Assembly (NCBI GenBank): GCA_010031985.1
Contig: RGYP01000017.1
Span: 1-14,610 of the forward strand
DNA: 14,610 nucleotides
Origin: Gammaproteobacteria bacterium
GTDB lineage: Bacteria > Pseudomonadota > Gammaproteobacteria > Steroidobacterales > Steroidobacteraceae
Direction of reading: 5' to 3'
In this document: positions 1 through 6,181 of the stretch, in pieces
Layout: each line of letters begins with the position of its first letter
How positions within the stretch are numbered: position 1 is the first letter of the stretch
Notes under the pieces: model-generated
The model's input: the letters and a program-made list of their open reading frames with translations, nothing else
Told to the model about the DNA's origin: nothing
Database searches by the model: none
Program-made: the position numbers and the translations under genes

Positions 1-20
1 CTGTCAGCGTAGGCTGAAAA

Positions 21-47
21 TCGAAGCTCACCGCAACGCGGCTTCGA
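21..47. other. Imperfect hairpin upstream of amn
   Basis: Outer arms TCGAAG (21-26) and CTTCGA (42-47) pair perfectly, and inner arms CCGC (31-34) and GCGG (38-41) close on a 3-base loop, leaving a 4-base bulge (27-30) on one side. On the plus strand no T-run follows. On the minus strand the stem is followed by TTTT (20-17), so it could be a weak terminator for leftward transcription or for a gene beyond the left edge. Seen in sequence; the function is a guess. Confidence 0.3.
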
Positions 48-104
48 GACTGACTCATGCTGACTCCGGATGGGGCTCACACGCAACCAAACAACCGACG
101 GGAT

Positions 105-110
105 TATATT
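105..110 (+). promoter_or_regulatory. Possible -10 box (TATATT) for amn
   Basis: TATATT matches the sigma70 -10 consensus at five of six positions and would place a transcription start near 117, about 23 bases before the chosen amn start. No convincing -35 element lies 16-18 bases upstream and no TGn extension is present, so this is weak. Confidence 0.2.
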
Positions 111-139
111 CGCGGTCGATCGTGATACCTTGCGCCGTC

Positions 140-916
140 ATGAAAACCAAACAGGAAATCGTCGACAACTGGCTGCCTCGTTACACCGGAACCCCGCTGG
201 AGGGTTTCGGTAAGTTCGTGCTGCTGACCAACTTCGGCAACTACCTCGAACTGTTCGCCCAGGAAACCGGCGCCGAAATCGTCGGCCGCGACCGACCGAT
301 GCCTAACGCCACCGCCGATGGCATCACGATGATCAACTTCGGCATGGGTAGCGCCAATGCCGCGACGGTGATGGATCTGCTGTCGGCCATCTCGCCCAAG
401 GCGGTGCTGCTGCTCGGCAAATGCGGCGGGCTCAAGCGCAAGAACCAGATCGGCGATCTCGTACTACCGATCGCCGCCATTCGCGGTGACGGCGCCTCCG
501 ACGACTACCTGCTGCCCGAGGTGCCGGCGCTGCCCGCGTTCAGCCTGCAGCGCGCAGTGTCCACCATGATCCGCGATCTAAACTGCGATTACTGGACTGG
601 TACGGTCTACACCACCAATCGACGCGTCTGGGAACACGACGACGAATTCAAAGAATATCTGCGCAAGACGCGCTGCATGGCGATCGACATGGAAACCGCG
701 ACGATCTTTGCCGCGGGTTTTGCCAACTCGATCCCTTCAGGAGCCTTGTTGCTGGTGAGCGATCAGCCGATGGTCCCCGAGGGCGTGAAGACCGAAGCCT
801 CGGATCGTCGTGTCACCAACGAATTCGTGCTGCGACACATCCGTATCGGCATCGAAGCCTTGCGCCTCATTCGTCGTCATGGCAAGAGCGTCAAACACCT
901 GCGCTTCGACGAATAG
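140..916 (+). CDS. amn: AMP nucleosidase, short form (258 aa)
   Basis: Predicted to hydrolyse AMP to adenine and ribose 5-phosphate in the cytoplasm, feeding purine salvage. The whole protein is one nucleoside-phosphorylase-fold domain. Visible landmarks are GMGSANAATV near residues 68-77, GKCGG at 93-97, TGTVYTTNRRVWEHDDEF at 153-170, AIDMETATIF at 181-190 (Glu185, ribose-binding type) and SDQP at 207-210 (Asp208, the purine-side acid). It lacks the extra N-terminal regulatory domain of the roughly 480-residue enterobacterial Amn and resembles the short form common in Bacteroidetes. I chose ATG 140 because its N-terminus MKTKQEIV matches that short family; an in-frame GTG at 122 would add six residues. 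There is no good Shine-Dalgarno sequence before either. The 3' end overlaps the convergent ureidoglycolate lyase-like gene by 26 bp. Confidence 0.9.
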   Translation: MKTKQEIVDNWLPRYTGTPLEGFGKFVLLTNFGNYLELFAQETGAEIVGRDRPMPNATADGITMINFGMGSANAATVMDLLSAISPKAVLLLGKCGGLKRKNQIGDLVLPIAAIRGDGASDDYLLPEVPALPAFSLQRAVSTMIRDLNCDYWTGTVYTTNRRVWEHDDEFKEYLRKTRCMAIDMETATIFAAGFANSIPSGALLLVSDQPMVPEGVKTEASDRRVTNEFVLRHIRIGIEALRLIRRHGKSVKHLRFDE

Positions 917-1472
917 CGAGACTCACGCCGAAGCGCTTGCCAATGTGGCGCTTTTCCAGATCTTCGCCTACTGCCTCGCCATCGCTGATGGCTTCGAGGT
1001 TGCGGTTGGTCTCGTTGCGCAGCACCACGACCATGTCGGCCGTGACCTCGAGCGCGAACGGAAACTCGTGCCAGGTGCCCACGTGCATCAGCAATCCGCA
1101 ATCGCCTGCGAAGTGAAAAGCCCGTGCCTGGGCGAGATCGGGCAGGTCACTCGCCGTCGGCGGTGCGAGCACCGCACACCACGGTTTAGCATTGAGCGGA
1201 ATGAAGGCCTGCGTGTGCTTGAAGTGCCGTTCCATCCAGATCACTTCGAGCGGACGTGGATGCACTCTCGCCAAAGACAGACAGGTATCGGCATCGGATG
1301 AGAATGCCGGTTTTTCCATGAGCTCGACTGCATCGTCGTAGAAGCGCGTCCGCGCCACGGGTCGGCCGCGACCAAAAGCCAGAAGTTCGCCGAACGGCGC
1401 GATGTTTTCGGTGGTGGCCTGCTCGAGCTCGAGCTCAAGACGAGACAGGGCGGACATCGCGGAACCGCCCAT
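891..1472 (-). CDS. Ureidoglycolate lyase family protein (AllA-like, 193 aa)
   Basis: Cupin-fold protein of the ureidoglycolate lyase family (AllA type), whose studied members release urea and glyoxylate from ureidoglycolate. Family landmarks are RPLEVIWMERHFKHTQAFIPL in the middle, matching the ERHPLGTQAFIP region of E. coli AllA, and GTWHEFPFAL further on, matching its VWHHPLFAW active-site strand. The tail (residues from about 150) carries RNETNRNLEAI and an extra DLEKRHIGKRFG segment. ATG 1472 is preferred because GAGAGGG sits 6 bases upstream (1485-1479), overlapping the stop of the preceding gene; ATG 1457 is an alternative. It lies 11 bp downstream of the dienelactone hydrolase gene, so the two are probably cotranscribed. 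No other allantoin-pathway gene is nearby, so the real substrate may differ. The last 26 bp overlap the end of amn on the other strand. Confidence 0.8.
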   Translation of the reverse strand: MGGSAMSALSRLELELEQATTENIAPFGELLAFGRGRPVARTRFYDDAVELMEKPAFSSDADTCLSLARVHPRPLEVIWMERHFKHTQAFIPLNAKPWCAVLAPPTASDLPDLAQARAFHFAGDCGLLMHVGTWHEFPFALEVTADMVVVLRNETNRNLEAISDGEAVGEDLEKRHIGKRFGVSLAIRRSAGV

Positions 1473-1483
1473 CGGCTGCCCTC

Positions 1484-2221
1484 TCAGCGGAAAACTTTGG
1501 CCCAGAAAGTCTTCATGTCTTCCCACGACTGACGATCGGTGCGCTCGTCGTAGGCCAGCGGCAGATTGTATTTTTTGCCCTTGTCGGTCGCTTCGGGATT
1601 GGTGAAGCCGTGCTTCGCACCCGGATAGGAGTGGAACTCGTAGTCGGCACCGAGATCTTCCATTTCCTTGTGAAACGCCGCTTGGTCTTCGGCGGGCACC
1701 ATGCCGTCGGCCTCGCCGTGACAGATGAGTACGGCGGGCTTGAACTCGCCTTTCTTCGCCTGATGGGCTGCACGCAGCGCGCCGTGAAAACTCGCAACGC
1801 CGCGCAGCGGCAACCCGATGCGCCCCATGTGCAACGACAAGGCGCCGCCGAGGCAATAGCCCATGGCGCCGATGCGATCGGGATCGACCAAAGGGTGTGC
1901 ACGCAAGGTCTCGTAGGCAGCCTTGAGCCGCTCGCCGAGTGCAGCGACATCGGTGAAGAGACCGTTCATGAGCGTACCGGCCTCGCCCGAATCGGCCGCT
2001 TCCCGACCATCGCCGTAAACGTCCGTGGCCATCGCCACGAAGCCGAGTCCGGCGAGCTCGCGGGCGCGACGTCGTAGATAATCATTGAGTCCCCACCATT
2101 CGGGAAGCACGATCAGACCCGGTCGCTTGCCCTCGCGCGCGGGATCGTAGGCGAGGTAACTGGCGAACTCGCGACCTACGGCGTGATAACGAACGATTTC
2201 GGTATGGGACTGATCAGGCAT
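1484..2221 (-). CDS. Dienelactone hydrolase family protein (245 aa)
   Basis: Alpha/beta-hydrolase with the dienelactone hydrolase (carboxymethylenebutenolidase) signature. The catalytic triad is complete: Cys123 in GYCLGG, Asp172 in GEADGMVP and His204 in GAKHGF. Glu41 in LPEWWG matches the conserved glutamate that activates the cysteine in Pseudomonas DLH. Length and residue spacing are almost those of the classical enzyme. No signal peptide, so cytoplasmic. I start at ATG 2221 (MPDQSHTE), where the conserved fold begins; a longer reading to 2317 adds 32 residues without family resemblance. GAGG lies 11 bases upstream. It is the first gene of a pair with the ureidoglycolate lyase-like gene. 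No chlorocatechol or other aromatic-degradation genes are close, so it may act as a general carboxylesterase or lactonase. Confidence 0.88.
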   Translation of the reverse strand: MPDQSHTEIVRYHAVGREFASYLAYDPAREGKRPGLIVLPEWWGLNDYLRRRARELAGLGFVAMATDVYGDGREAADSGEAGTLMNGLFTDVAALGERLKAAYETLRAHPLVDPDRIGAMGYCLGGALSLHMGRIGLPLRGVASFHGALRAAHQAKKGEFKPAVLICHGEADGMVPAEDQAAFHKEMEDLGADYEFHSYPGAKHGFTNPEATDKGKKYNLPLAYDERTDRQSWEDMKTFWAKVFR

Positions 2222-2334
2222 GACGACGGAATCCTCGAACTGGGAAGGGAGCAGACTCGGCTGCCACCGCAAAGCTTGCGTAGGTTGCACTTTGTAATCA
2301 AGGCCGCTGCCGCGCAAGCCCCTTGAATGACTGA

Positions 2335-2343
2335 TGCCATAAT
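2335..2343 (+). promoter_or_regulatory. Extended -10 promoter for trmB
   Basis: TGC-CATAAT is a TGn extension directly joined to a five-of-six -10 hexamer. A transcription start 7 bases downstream falls at 2350-2351, the first base of the ATG at 2351, so the trmB message may be leaderless. No -35 resemblance is visible, which an extended -10 can tolerate. This reading conflicts with starts at 2327 or 2342, which lie upstream of or inside the element. Confidence 0.4.
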
Positions 2344-2350
2344 GCGGGCG

Positions 2351-3058
2351 ATGGAAGCTGTCTCACCGCCACAACGCCGTATTCGCAGCTTCGTCCTGCG
2401 CGCCGGCCGGATCACGGCGGCGCAGCAGCGAGCGCTCACGGATTTGTGGCCTCGGTACGGTATCGATCTACCCGAGCCGCCAATGCTGCTCGATCTTGAC
2501 TCGTTGTTCGGGCGCAAGGCGCCACGCTCGCTCGAGATCGGCTTCGGCAACGGCGACAACTTGCTCGGTCTCGCCAAAGCACACCCGGAGCGCGATTTCA
2601 TTGGGGTCGAAGTACACCGTGCGGGGGTCGGGCATCTGCTGCTCGCCGCCCATGAGGCGGGGCTCACGAACCTGCGGGTGATTTGCCACGACGCCGTCGA
2701 GGTTCTCGAACGCTACCTCGCGCCGAACTCGCTCGATGAGGTGCTGATTCTGTTCCCGGACCCTTGGCACAAGAAGCGACATCACAAACGTCGCTTGATA
2801 CAACCGGCGTTCGTGACTCAGCTGGCCGCCAGATTGGCGCCGGGCGGGCGCCTGCAGCTCGCCACCGATTGGCAGCCCTACGCCGCGCAGATGCTCGAAG
2901 TCGTAGGTGCCGACGCTCAGTTCGAGAATCTTGCCGAGGATGCATCGGCCGCGGGCTTCATGCCGCGACCCGAGTGGCGGGCGCTCACCCGTTTCGAGCG
3001 CCGCGGCCAGCGCTTGGGCCACGGGGTATGGGATCTTTCGTTCGAGCGCCGCCGCTGA
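2351..3058 (+). CDS. trmB: tRNA (guanine-N7)-methyltransferase TrmB (235 aa)
   Basis: Methylates N7 of G46 in the variable loop of tRNA using S-adenosylmethionine. The N-terminal RRIRSFVLRAGRIT (9-22) matches the family entry motif. The Rossmann-type SAM site reads LEIGFGNGDN (61-70), with Glu87 in GVEVHR and Asp114 in CHDAVE. The catalytic and tRNA-binding stretch is FPDPWHKKRHHKRR (135-148), followed by TD (172-173) and the C-terminal TRFERRGQRLGHGVWDL signature (213-229). Three in-frame ATGs compete (2327, 2342, 2351). I choose 2351 because conserved sequence begins just after it and a probable extended -10 ends 7 bases before it; 2327 would give 243 residues. It diverges from the dienelactone hydrolase gene and ends 6 bp from the convergent marC stop, leaving no room for a classical terminator. 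Confidence 0.95.
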   Translation: MEAVSPPQRRIRSFVLRAGRITAAQQRALTDLWPRYGIDLPEPPMLLDLDSLFGRKAPRSLEIGFGNGDNLLGLAKAHPERDFIGVEVHRAGVGHLLLAAHEAGLTNLRVICHDAVEVLERYLAPNSLDEVLILFPDPWHKKRHHKRRLIQPAFVTQLAARLAPGGRLQLATDWQPYAAQMLEVVGADAQFENLAEDASAAGFMPRPEWRALTRFERRGQRLGHGVWDLSFERRR

Positions 3059-3064
3059 CGCGAA

Positions 3065-3697
3065 TCAGTTGATACCGAAACTCGTGCGGATACCGTCGAC
3101 GATGAACTGTACCGCGAGCGCACCGAGCACCACACCGAGCAGGCGGTTGGCGACATTGGTGCCGGTGGCGCCAAGAATGCGCATTAGCGGACCGGCACCC
3201 AGCATCATCACCAAAGAAATGAGCAGAACCAGCACGGCAGCCGCGAGCAGTGCAGCGAACAAGGCGGGCTGATCGAGCACCGATACCGGCCCGAACCAAA
3301 GCAGGATGGTGGTTAATGCGCCGGGGCCCGACATGAACGGAAACGCCAGCGGAAACACCGAAATGTCGGCGCGGCGTCGACTCTCCGCTTGCTCATCGGT
3401 CGAGGTACGGGTTCCCGATTCGCGCGCAAACACCATCTCGAGCGCGACCAGAAACAGCAACAGACCGCCGAAGATGCGGAACGAATCGATGCTGATCCCC
3501 ATCGCGGCGAGGAACGCCGCTCCGCTCAGCGCGAAACCGACGATGATCATGCCGGCGACGATCACCGATTTGATCGCCATGCGCTTGCGATAGGCCGCAT
3601 TCGCGCCTTCGGTCAGCGTCGCAAACACCGGCACGAGCGAGATCGGCTCGACCACGAGAAAAAATACGACGAAAAACTTGAGAAAGGATTCGATCAC
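3065..3697 (-). CDS. MarC family integral membrane protein (210 aa)
   Basis: Inner-membrane protein of the MarC (UPF0056) family, function unsettled; the old link to multiple antibiotic resistance has not held up. About six hydrophobic segments are visible, near residues 5-27, 42-64, 70-90, 115-138, 145-170 and 184-203. A polar loop with ESGTRTSTDEQAESRRRAD (about 93-111) separates the halves, as is usual in the family, and VEPISLVPVF (16-25), FPLAFPFMSGPGALTT (115-130) and ATGTNVANRLLGVVLGALAVQF (177-198) are family landmarks. The start is GTG, placed by the GTGA overlap with the stop of the Rieske gene. It is the last gene of the xthA-ampG-Rieske-marC operon. Confidence 0.88.
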   Translation of the reverse strand: MIESFLKFFVVFFLVVEPISLVPVFATLTEGANAAYRKRMAIKSVIVAGMIIVGFALSGAAFLAAMGISIDSFRIFGGLLLFLVALEMVFARESGTRTSTDEQAESRRRADISVFPLAFPFMSGPGALTTILLWFGPVSVLDQPALFAALLAAAVLVLLISLVMMLGAGPLMRILGATGTNVANRLLGVVLGALAVQFIVDGIRTSFGIN

Positions 3698-4101
3698 TGC
3701 GTCGACTCGGCTGCCCTCCGGGGCGGCGCATTGTCCACGTCCACGGAGCTCGACGCCAGCACGATGTCATCACCCTGCAACGCGACCGCAAGCGGGCGCA
3801 GTTTGCGGCCCGGACAAGGGCCCGCCACACAACTGCCACTCACCGGATCGAAGAGCGCGCCGTGCGAAGAGCATTGGATAAACTTCCGATCAGCCGTCAG
3901 GAAGCGATGCGGCAGCAGCTCGAGCGGATGTCCTGCATGCGGGCAGTGGTTGACCCAGGCGCGCAGGCTGCCATCATCGACGCGCAAGACGAAGCCTTTG
4001 AGCGGCCAGTCGCCACCGCCGACACGAAACCCGCGGCTGCCGGTCTCGGCAAGATCAGCCAGCTTGCAAAGAATGGCGTCGTTCGGAATCGACATGCTCA
4101 T
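3694..4101 (-). CDS. Small Rieske-type [2Fe-2S] protein (135 aa)
   Basis: Single-domain Rieske iron-sulfur protein. The cluster ligands are Cys53 and His55 in CPHAGHPL and Cys77 and His80 in CSSHGALFD; the later GSCVAGPCPG (89-98) has the usual proline-loop layout. There is no oxygenase catalytic domain, no signal peptide and no membrane anchor, so it is a soluble cytoplasmic electron carrier or a stand-alone Rieske ferredoxin; its partner is unknown. ATG 4101 is fixed by an ATGA overlap with the ampG stop, and its own stop overlaps the GTG of marC the same way, so all three are translationally coupled. An alternative ATG lies at 4095. A longer in-frame reading to 4305 is an out-of-frame translation of ampG. 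Confidence 0.88.
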   Translation of the reverse strand: MSMSIPNDAILCKLADLAETGSRGFRVGGGDWPLKGFVLRVDDGSLRAWVNHCPHAGHPLELLPHRFLTADRKFIQCSSHGALFDPVSGSCVAGPCPGRKLRPLAVALQGDDIVLASSSVDVDNAPPRRAAESTQ

Positions 4102-5351
4102 GACAAATCGAGTTTTGCAATGCGCGCACGCTGCCACCAGATCATGGCAAGCCCCGGCAAGGCCGTGAAAAACGTGAGTACGAAAAACGGCGCCCAACCG
4201 AGTGCGTCGGACAGAATGCCTGCCGGCGCGCCGAGCAAATTGCGCGGCAATACAGCGATGGCCGATAGCGCGGCATATTGAAAGGCGCTGAAACGAACGT
4301 CGCAAATTCCCATGATGAATACGACCAGGGCCGTGTTGCCCATCGAGCCCACGAAGTTGTCGAGAAACACGACTACCGACATCAGCAGCAAATTGTCACC
4401 CTGAATCGCGACCAAAAAATAACCAAGATTGGCGATGGCCTGCACGATGCCGAACAGCATCAGTGCTCTCACCAGGCCCAGCGCCACCAGCCATAGTCCT
4501 CCGACTACGGCACCCGCGATGTTGGCGATCAGCATGACGGTCTTGGTGACCGCACCGATCTCCGTCTTGCTGAAGCCGACATCCATCAGGAACGGTGTGA
4601 GCAACTTCAGCGCGAATGCATCACCGACCTTGTAGAGCACGATGGTGAGCAGCAACAGCAACATGCCCTCGCCTGCCAAAAGTTGTCGCAGGGGTCCGGT
4701 GACCGCCTCTTGAAGAGTTCGTGGTGGTGGCGCGCGCTGCTCGGGCTCGGGTGCGAGAAAAGTCACCAGCGTCACCGCGAGCATGCCGCCCGCCATGACG
4801 AAGTAAGTACTACGCCAACCGATCAGGTCGGCAAGAATCAGCGCGCCCGCAAAAGAAAACCAGGCTGCCAGGCGATAACCGAGATTCGCTGCGGTGGCCG
4901 CGGGACCGCGCTCGGCAGCCGAGACGAGATCGGTGCGCCAGGCGTCGATGACGATGTCCTGCGACGCCGAAAAAAACGCCACCACCACGGCGAGCGCCGC
5001 AAAAGGCGCAAGGCCCTGCTCCGGTCCGTGGGTGGCCATCGCGGCGAGCGCTGCGGCCAAGGCGAGCTGAAAGACCAGAATCCAGCCGCGACGACGCCCG
5101 AGAAACGGCATCGAAAAACGATCGAGCAAAGGCGCCCAAAAGGGTTTCAGCGCGTAGGCCAGACCCACCAAAGAAAGCCAACCGATGGTGGTGTTGGAGA
5201 TGGCCGCATCTTTGAGCCAAGCCTGCATCGTCGACTCGGTGAGATTGAAGGGCAGGCCCGAAGCGACACCCATCACGACCACGGCGCCCAGCCGCGGACT
5301 CGTCAGAATGTCACGCAGCTGCGGCTTGGCGGAATCTTTGATATCGCTCAT
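4098..5351 (-). CDS. ampG: AmpG-family muropeptide MFS permease (417 aa)
   Basis: Predicted inner-membrane importer of anhydro-muropeptides (GlcNAc-anhMurNAc-peptides) for cell-wall recycling. The N-terminal signature is clear: GVASGLPFNLTESTMQAW (28-45), then IGWLSLVGLAYALKPFWAPLLDR (56-78) and PFLGRRRGW (82-90), each close to E. coli AmpG. About 12 hydrophobic segments follow, with a charged central loop near PEPEQRAPPPRT. At 417 residues it is shorter than E. coli AmpG (491). The minus-strand sequence AAGGGGG about 10 bases before the ATG is a usable ribosome site. It starts 15 bp after the xthA stop and its own stop overlaps the Rieske ATG. AmpG imports the ligands that control inducible AmpC beta-lactamase in some species, but no ampC or ampR lies here. 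Confidence 0.9.
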   Translation of the reverse strand: MSDIKDSAKPQLRDILTSPRLGAVVVMGVASGLPFNLTESTMQAWLKDAAISNTTIGWLSLVGLAYALKPFWAPLLDRFSMPFLGRRRGWILVFQLALAAALAAMATHGPEQGLAPFAALAVVVAFFSASQDIVIDAWRTDLVSAAERGPAATAANLGYRLAAWFSFAGALILADLIGWRSTYFVMAGGMLAVTLVTFLAPEPEQRAPPPRTLQEAVTGPLRQLLAGEGMLLLLLTIVLYKVGDAFALKLLTPFLMDVGFSKTEIGAVTKTVMLIANIAGAVVGGLWLVALGLVRALMLFGIVQAIANLGYFLVAIQGDNLLLMSVVVFLDNFVGSMGNTALVVFIMGICDVRFSAFQYAALSAIAVLPRNLLGAPAGILSDALGWAPFFVLTFFTALPGLAMIWWQRARIAKLDLS

Positions 5352-5352
5352 G

Positions 5353-5379
5353 ACTTTGACGCCCCCTTACTTTGACGCC
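5353..5379. repeat. 11-bp direct repeat at the xthA-ampG junction
   Basis: ACTTTGACGCC occurs at 5353-5363 and again at 5369-5379, 16 bp apart. The copies cover the end of xthA and the gap before the ampG start, and the ampG ribosome site AAGGGGG lies between them. It looks like a small local duplication. Seen in sequence. Confidence 0.6.
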
Positions 5380-6164
5380 ACCTTCGATCGAGCAAGTTTC
5401 AGGTCGTAGTCGAGAATGAGTGGCGCATGATCGGAGAACCGACTGTTCTTATAAATCTCCGCGCGGCTCGCAGCCCCCGACAGTCCCTTGCTGACGATCT
5501 GGTAGTCGATCCGCCAACCCACGTTCTTCGACCAGGCCTGCCCGCGATTCGACCACCAGGTGTATTGGTCGGGTTGGTCATTGACTTCTCGGAAGGCATC
5601 GACGTAGCCCGCAGCACTCAAGAGCTCGTCCATCCAGGCACGCTCCTCGGGCAGGAAGCCGGAGTTTTTCTGGTTCGACTTCCAGTTGCGCAGATCGATT
5701 TCTTTGTGTGCGATGTTCCAGTCACCACAAAGAATGTACTCGCTCTTGCGACGTCGAAGGCGCTTCAAAAAAGGCATGAACGCATCAAGAAACCGGAACT
5801 TCGAGGCTTGTCGTTCGGGTCCCGAGGAGCCCGAGGGCAGATAGAGCGACACCACGGCGAACTTGCCGAAGCGCGCCTCGAGATAACGCCCCTCACGGTC
5901 GAACTCGTCGACACCGAAACCACGGACGACTTCTTCGGGTTTCTGTCGGCAGTAAAGCGCCGTGCCGGAGTAGCCCGGTCTTTCGGCATCGAAAAAGTAG
6001 CGGTGGTAGCCGGCAAGTTCTACGTCGTGCCCCGCAAGCTGGGGCTCGTGCGCCTTGGTCTCTTGCAGGCAGACGACATCGGCCCCCTGCCCGCGCAGCC
6101 ACTGGAAGGCACCCTTCGAGGCGGCCGAACGTATGCCATTCGCATTCAGGGTGATCACTCTCAC
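5367..6164 (-). CDS. xthA: Exodeoxyribonuclease III family nuclease (265 aa)
   Basis: Mg-dependent 3'-5' exonuclease and AP endonuclease of the ExoIII/endonuclease-exonuclease-phosphatase fold, acting in base-excision repair. Active-site residues are all present: Asn7 in TLNANG, Glu35 in LQETKA, Asp148 and Asn150 in CGDWNIAH, Asp220 in GWRIDYQ, and Asp245-His246 in FSDHAPL. The stretch NWKSNQKNSGFLPEERAW (160-177) is typical of this XthA branch. The start is GTG 6164 (VRVITLNANG); there is no ribosome site and only 17 bp separate it from the divergent pyrE start. The neighbourhood matches Pseudomonas crc, an ExoIII-fold gene beside pyrE whose product has lost catalytic residues and acts as an RNA-binding regulator with Hfq. 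Here the catalytic set is intact, so a nuclease is the better call. First gene of the xthA-ampG-Rieske-marC operon. Confidence 0.93.
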   Translation of the reverse strand: MRVITLNANGIRSAASKGAFQWLRGQGADVVCLQETKAHEPQLAGHDVELAGYHRYFFDAERPGYSGTALYCRQKPEEVVRGFGVDEFDREGRYLEARFGKFAVVSLYLPSGSSGPERQASKFRFLDAFMPFLKRLRRRKSEYILCGDWNIAHKEIDLRNWKSNQKNSGFLPEERAWMDELLSAAGYVDAFREVNDQPDQYTWWSNRGQAWSKNVGWRIDYQIVSKGLSGAASRAEIYKNSRFSDHAPLILDYDLKLARSKVASK

Positions 6165-6181
6165 CGCGATATGATAGCGGC
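6165..6181. promoter_or_regulatory. Probable bidirectional promoter, overlapping -10 elements
   Basis: The 17-bp gap reads cgcgaTATGATAgcggc. On the plus strand TATGAT (6170-6175) is a five-of-six -10 box, and exactly six bases later comes the A of the pyrE ATG (6182). On the minus strand TATCAT (6176-6171) is also five of six, and exactly six bases later comes the G of the xthA GTG (6164). Both transcripts would begin at the first base of the start codon and be leaderless, which fits the absence of any Shine-Dalgarno before either gene. -35 matches are poor on both sides. Symmetric -10 elements firing in both directions are known in bacteria; use here is inferred. Confidence 0.55.

Noticed and set aside
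21..47. Intrinsic terminator on the plus strand for a gene left of the window
   Set aside because: No T-run follows the hairpin on that strand; listed only as a structure of unknown role.
1473..1856. Extended reading of the AllA-like protein to 321 residues
   Set aside because: The added part is an out-of-frame translation of the dienelactone hydrolase gene, and a good ribosome site supports ATG 1472.
4683..5375. 230-residue plus-strand open frame opposite ampG
   Set aside because: Composition is a charged shadow of a membrane-protein gene, and AmpG on the minus strand has clear motifs.
5367..6164. Calling this gene crc (catabolite repression control)
   Set aside because: The position beside pyrE fits, but the ExoIII catalytic residues that Crc has lost are all present.
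6100..6181. A pyrE attenuator like the rph-pyrE leader of enterobacteria
   Set aside because: There is no leader: only 17 bp separate pyrE from the divergent xthA, and no rph reading frame or T-tract hairpin precedes it.
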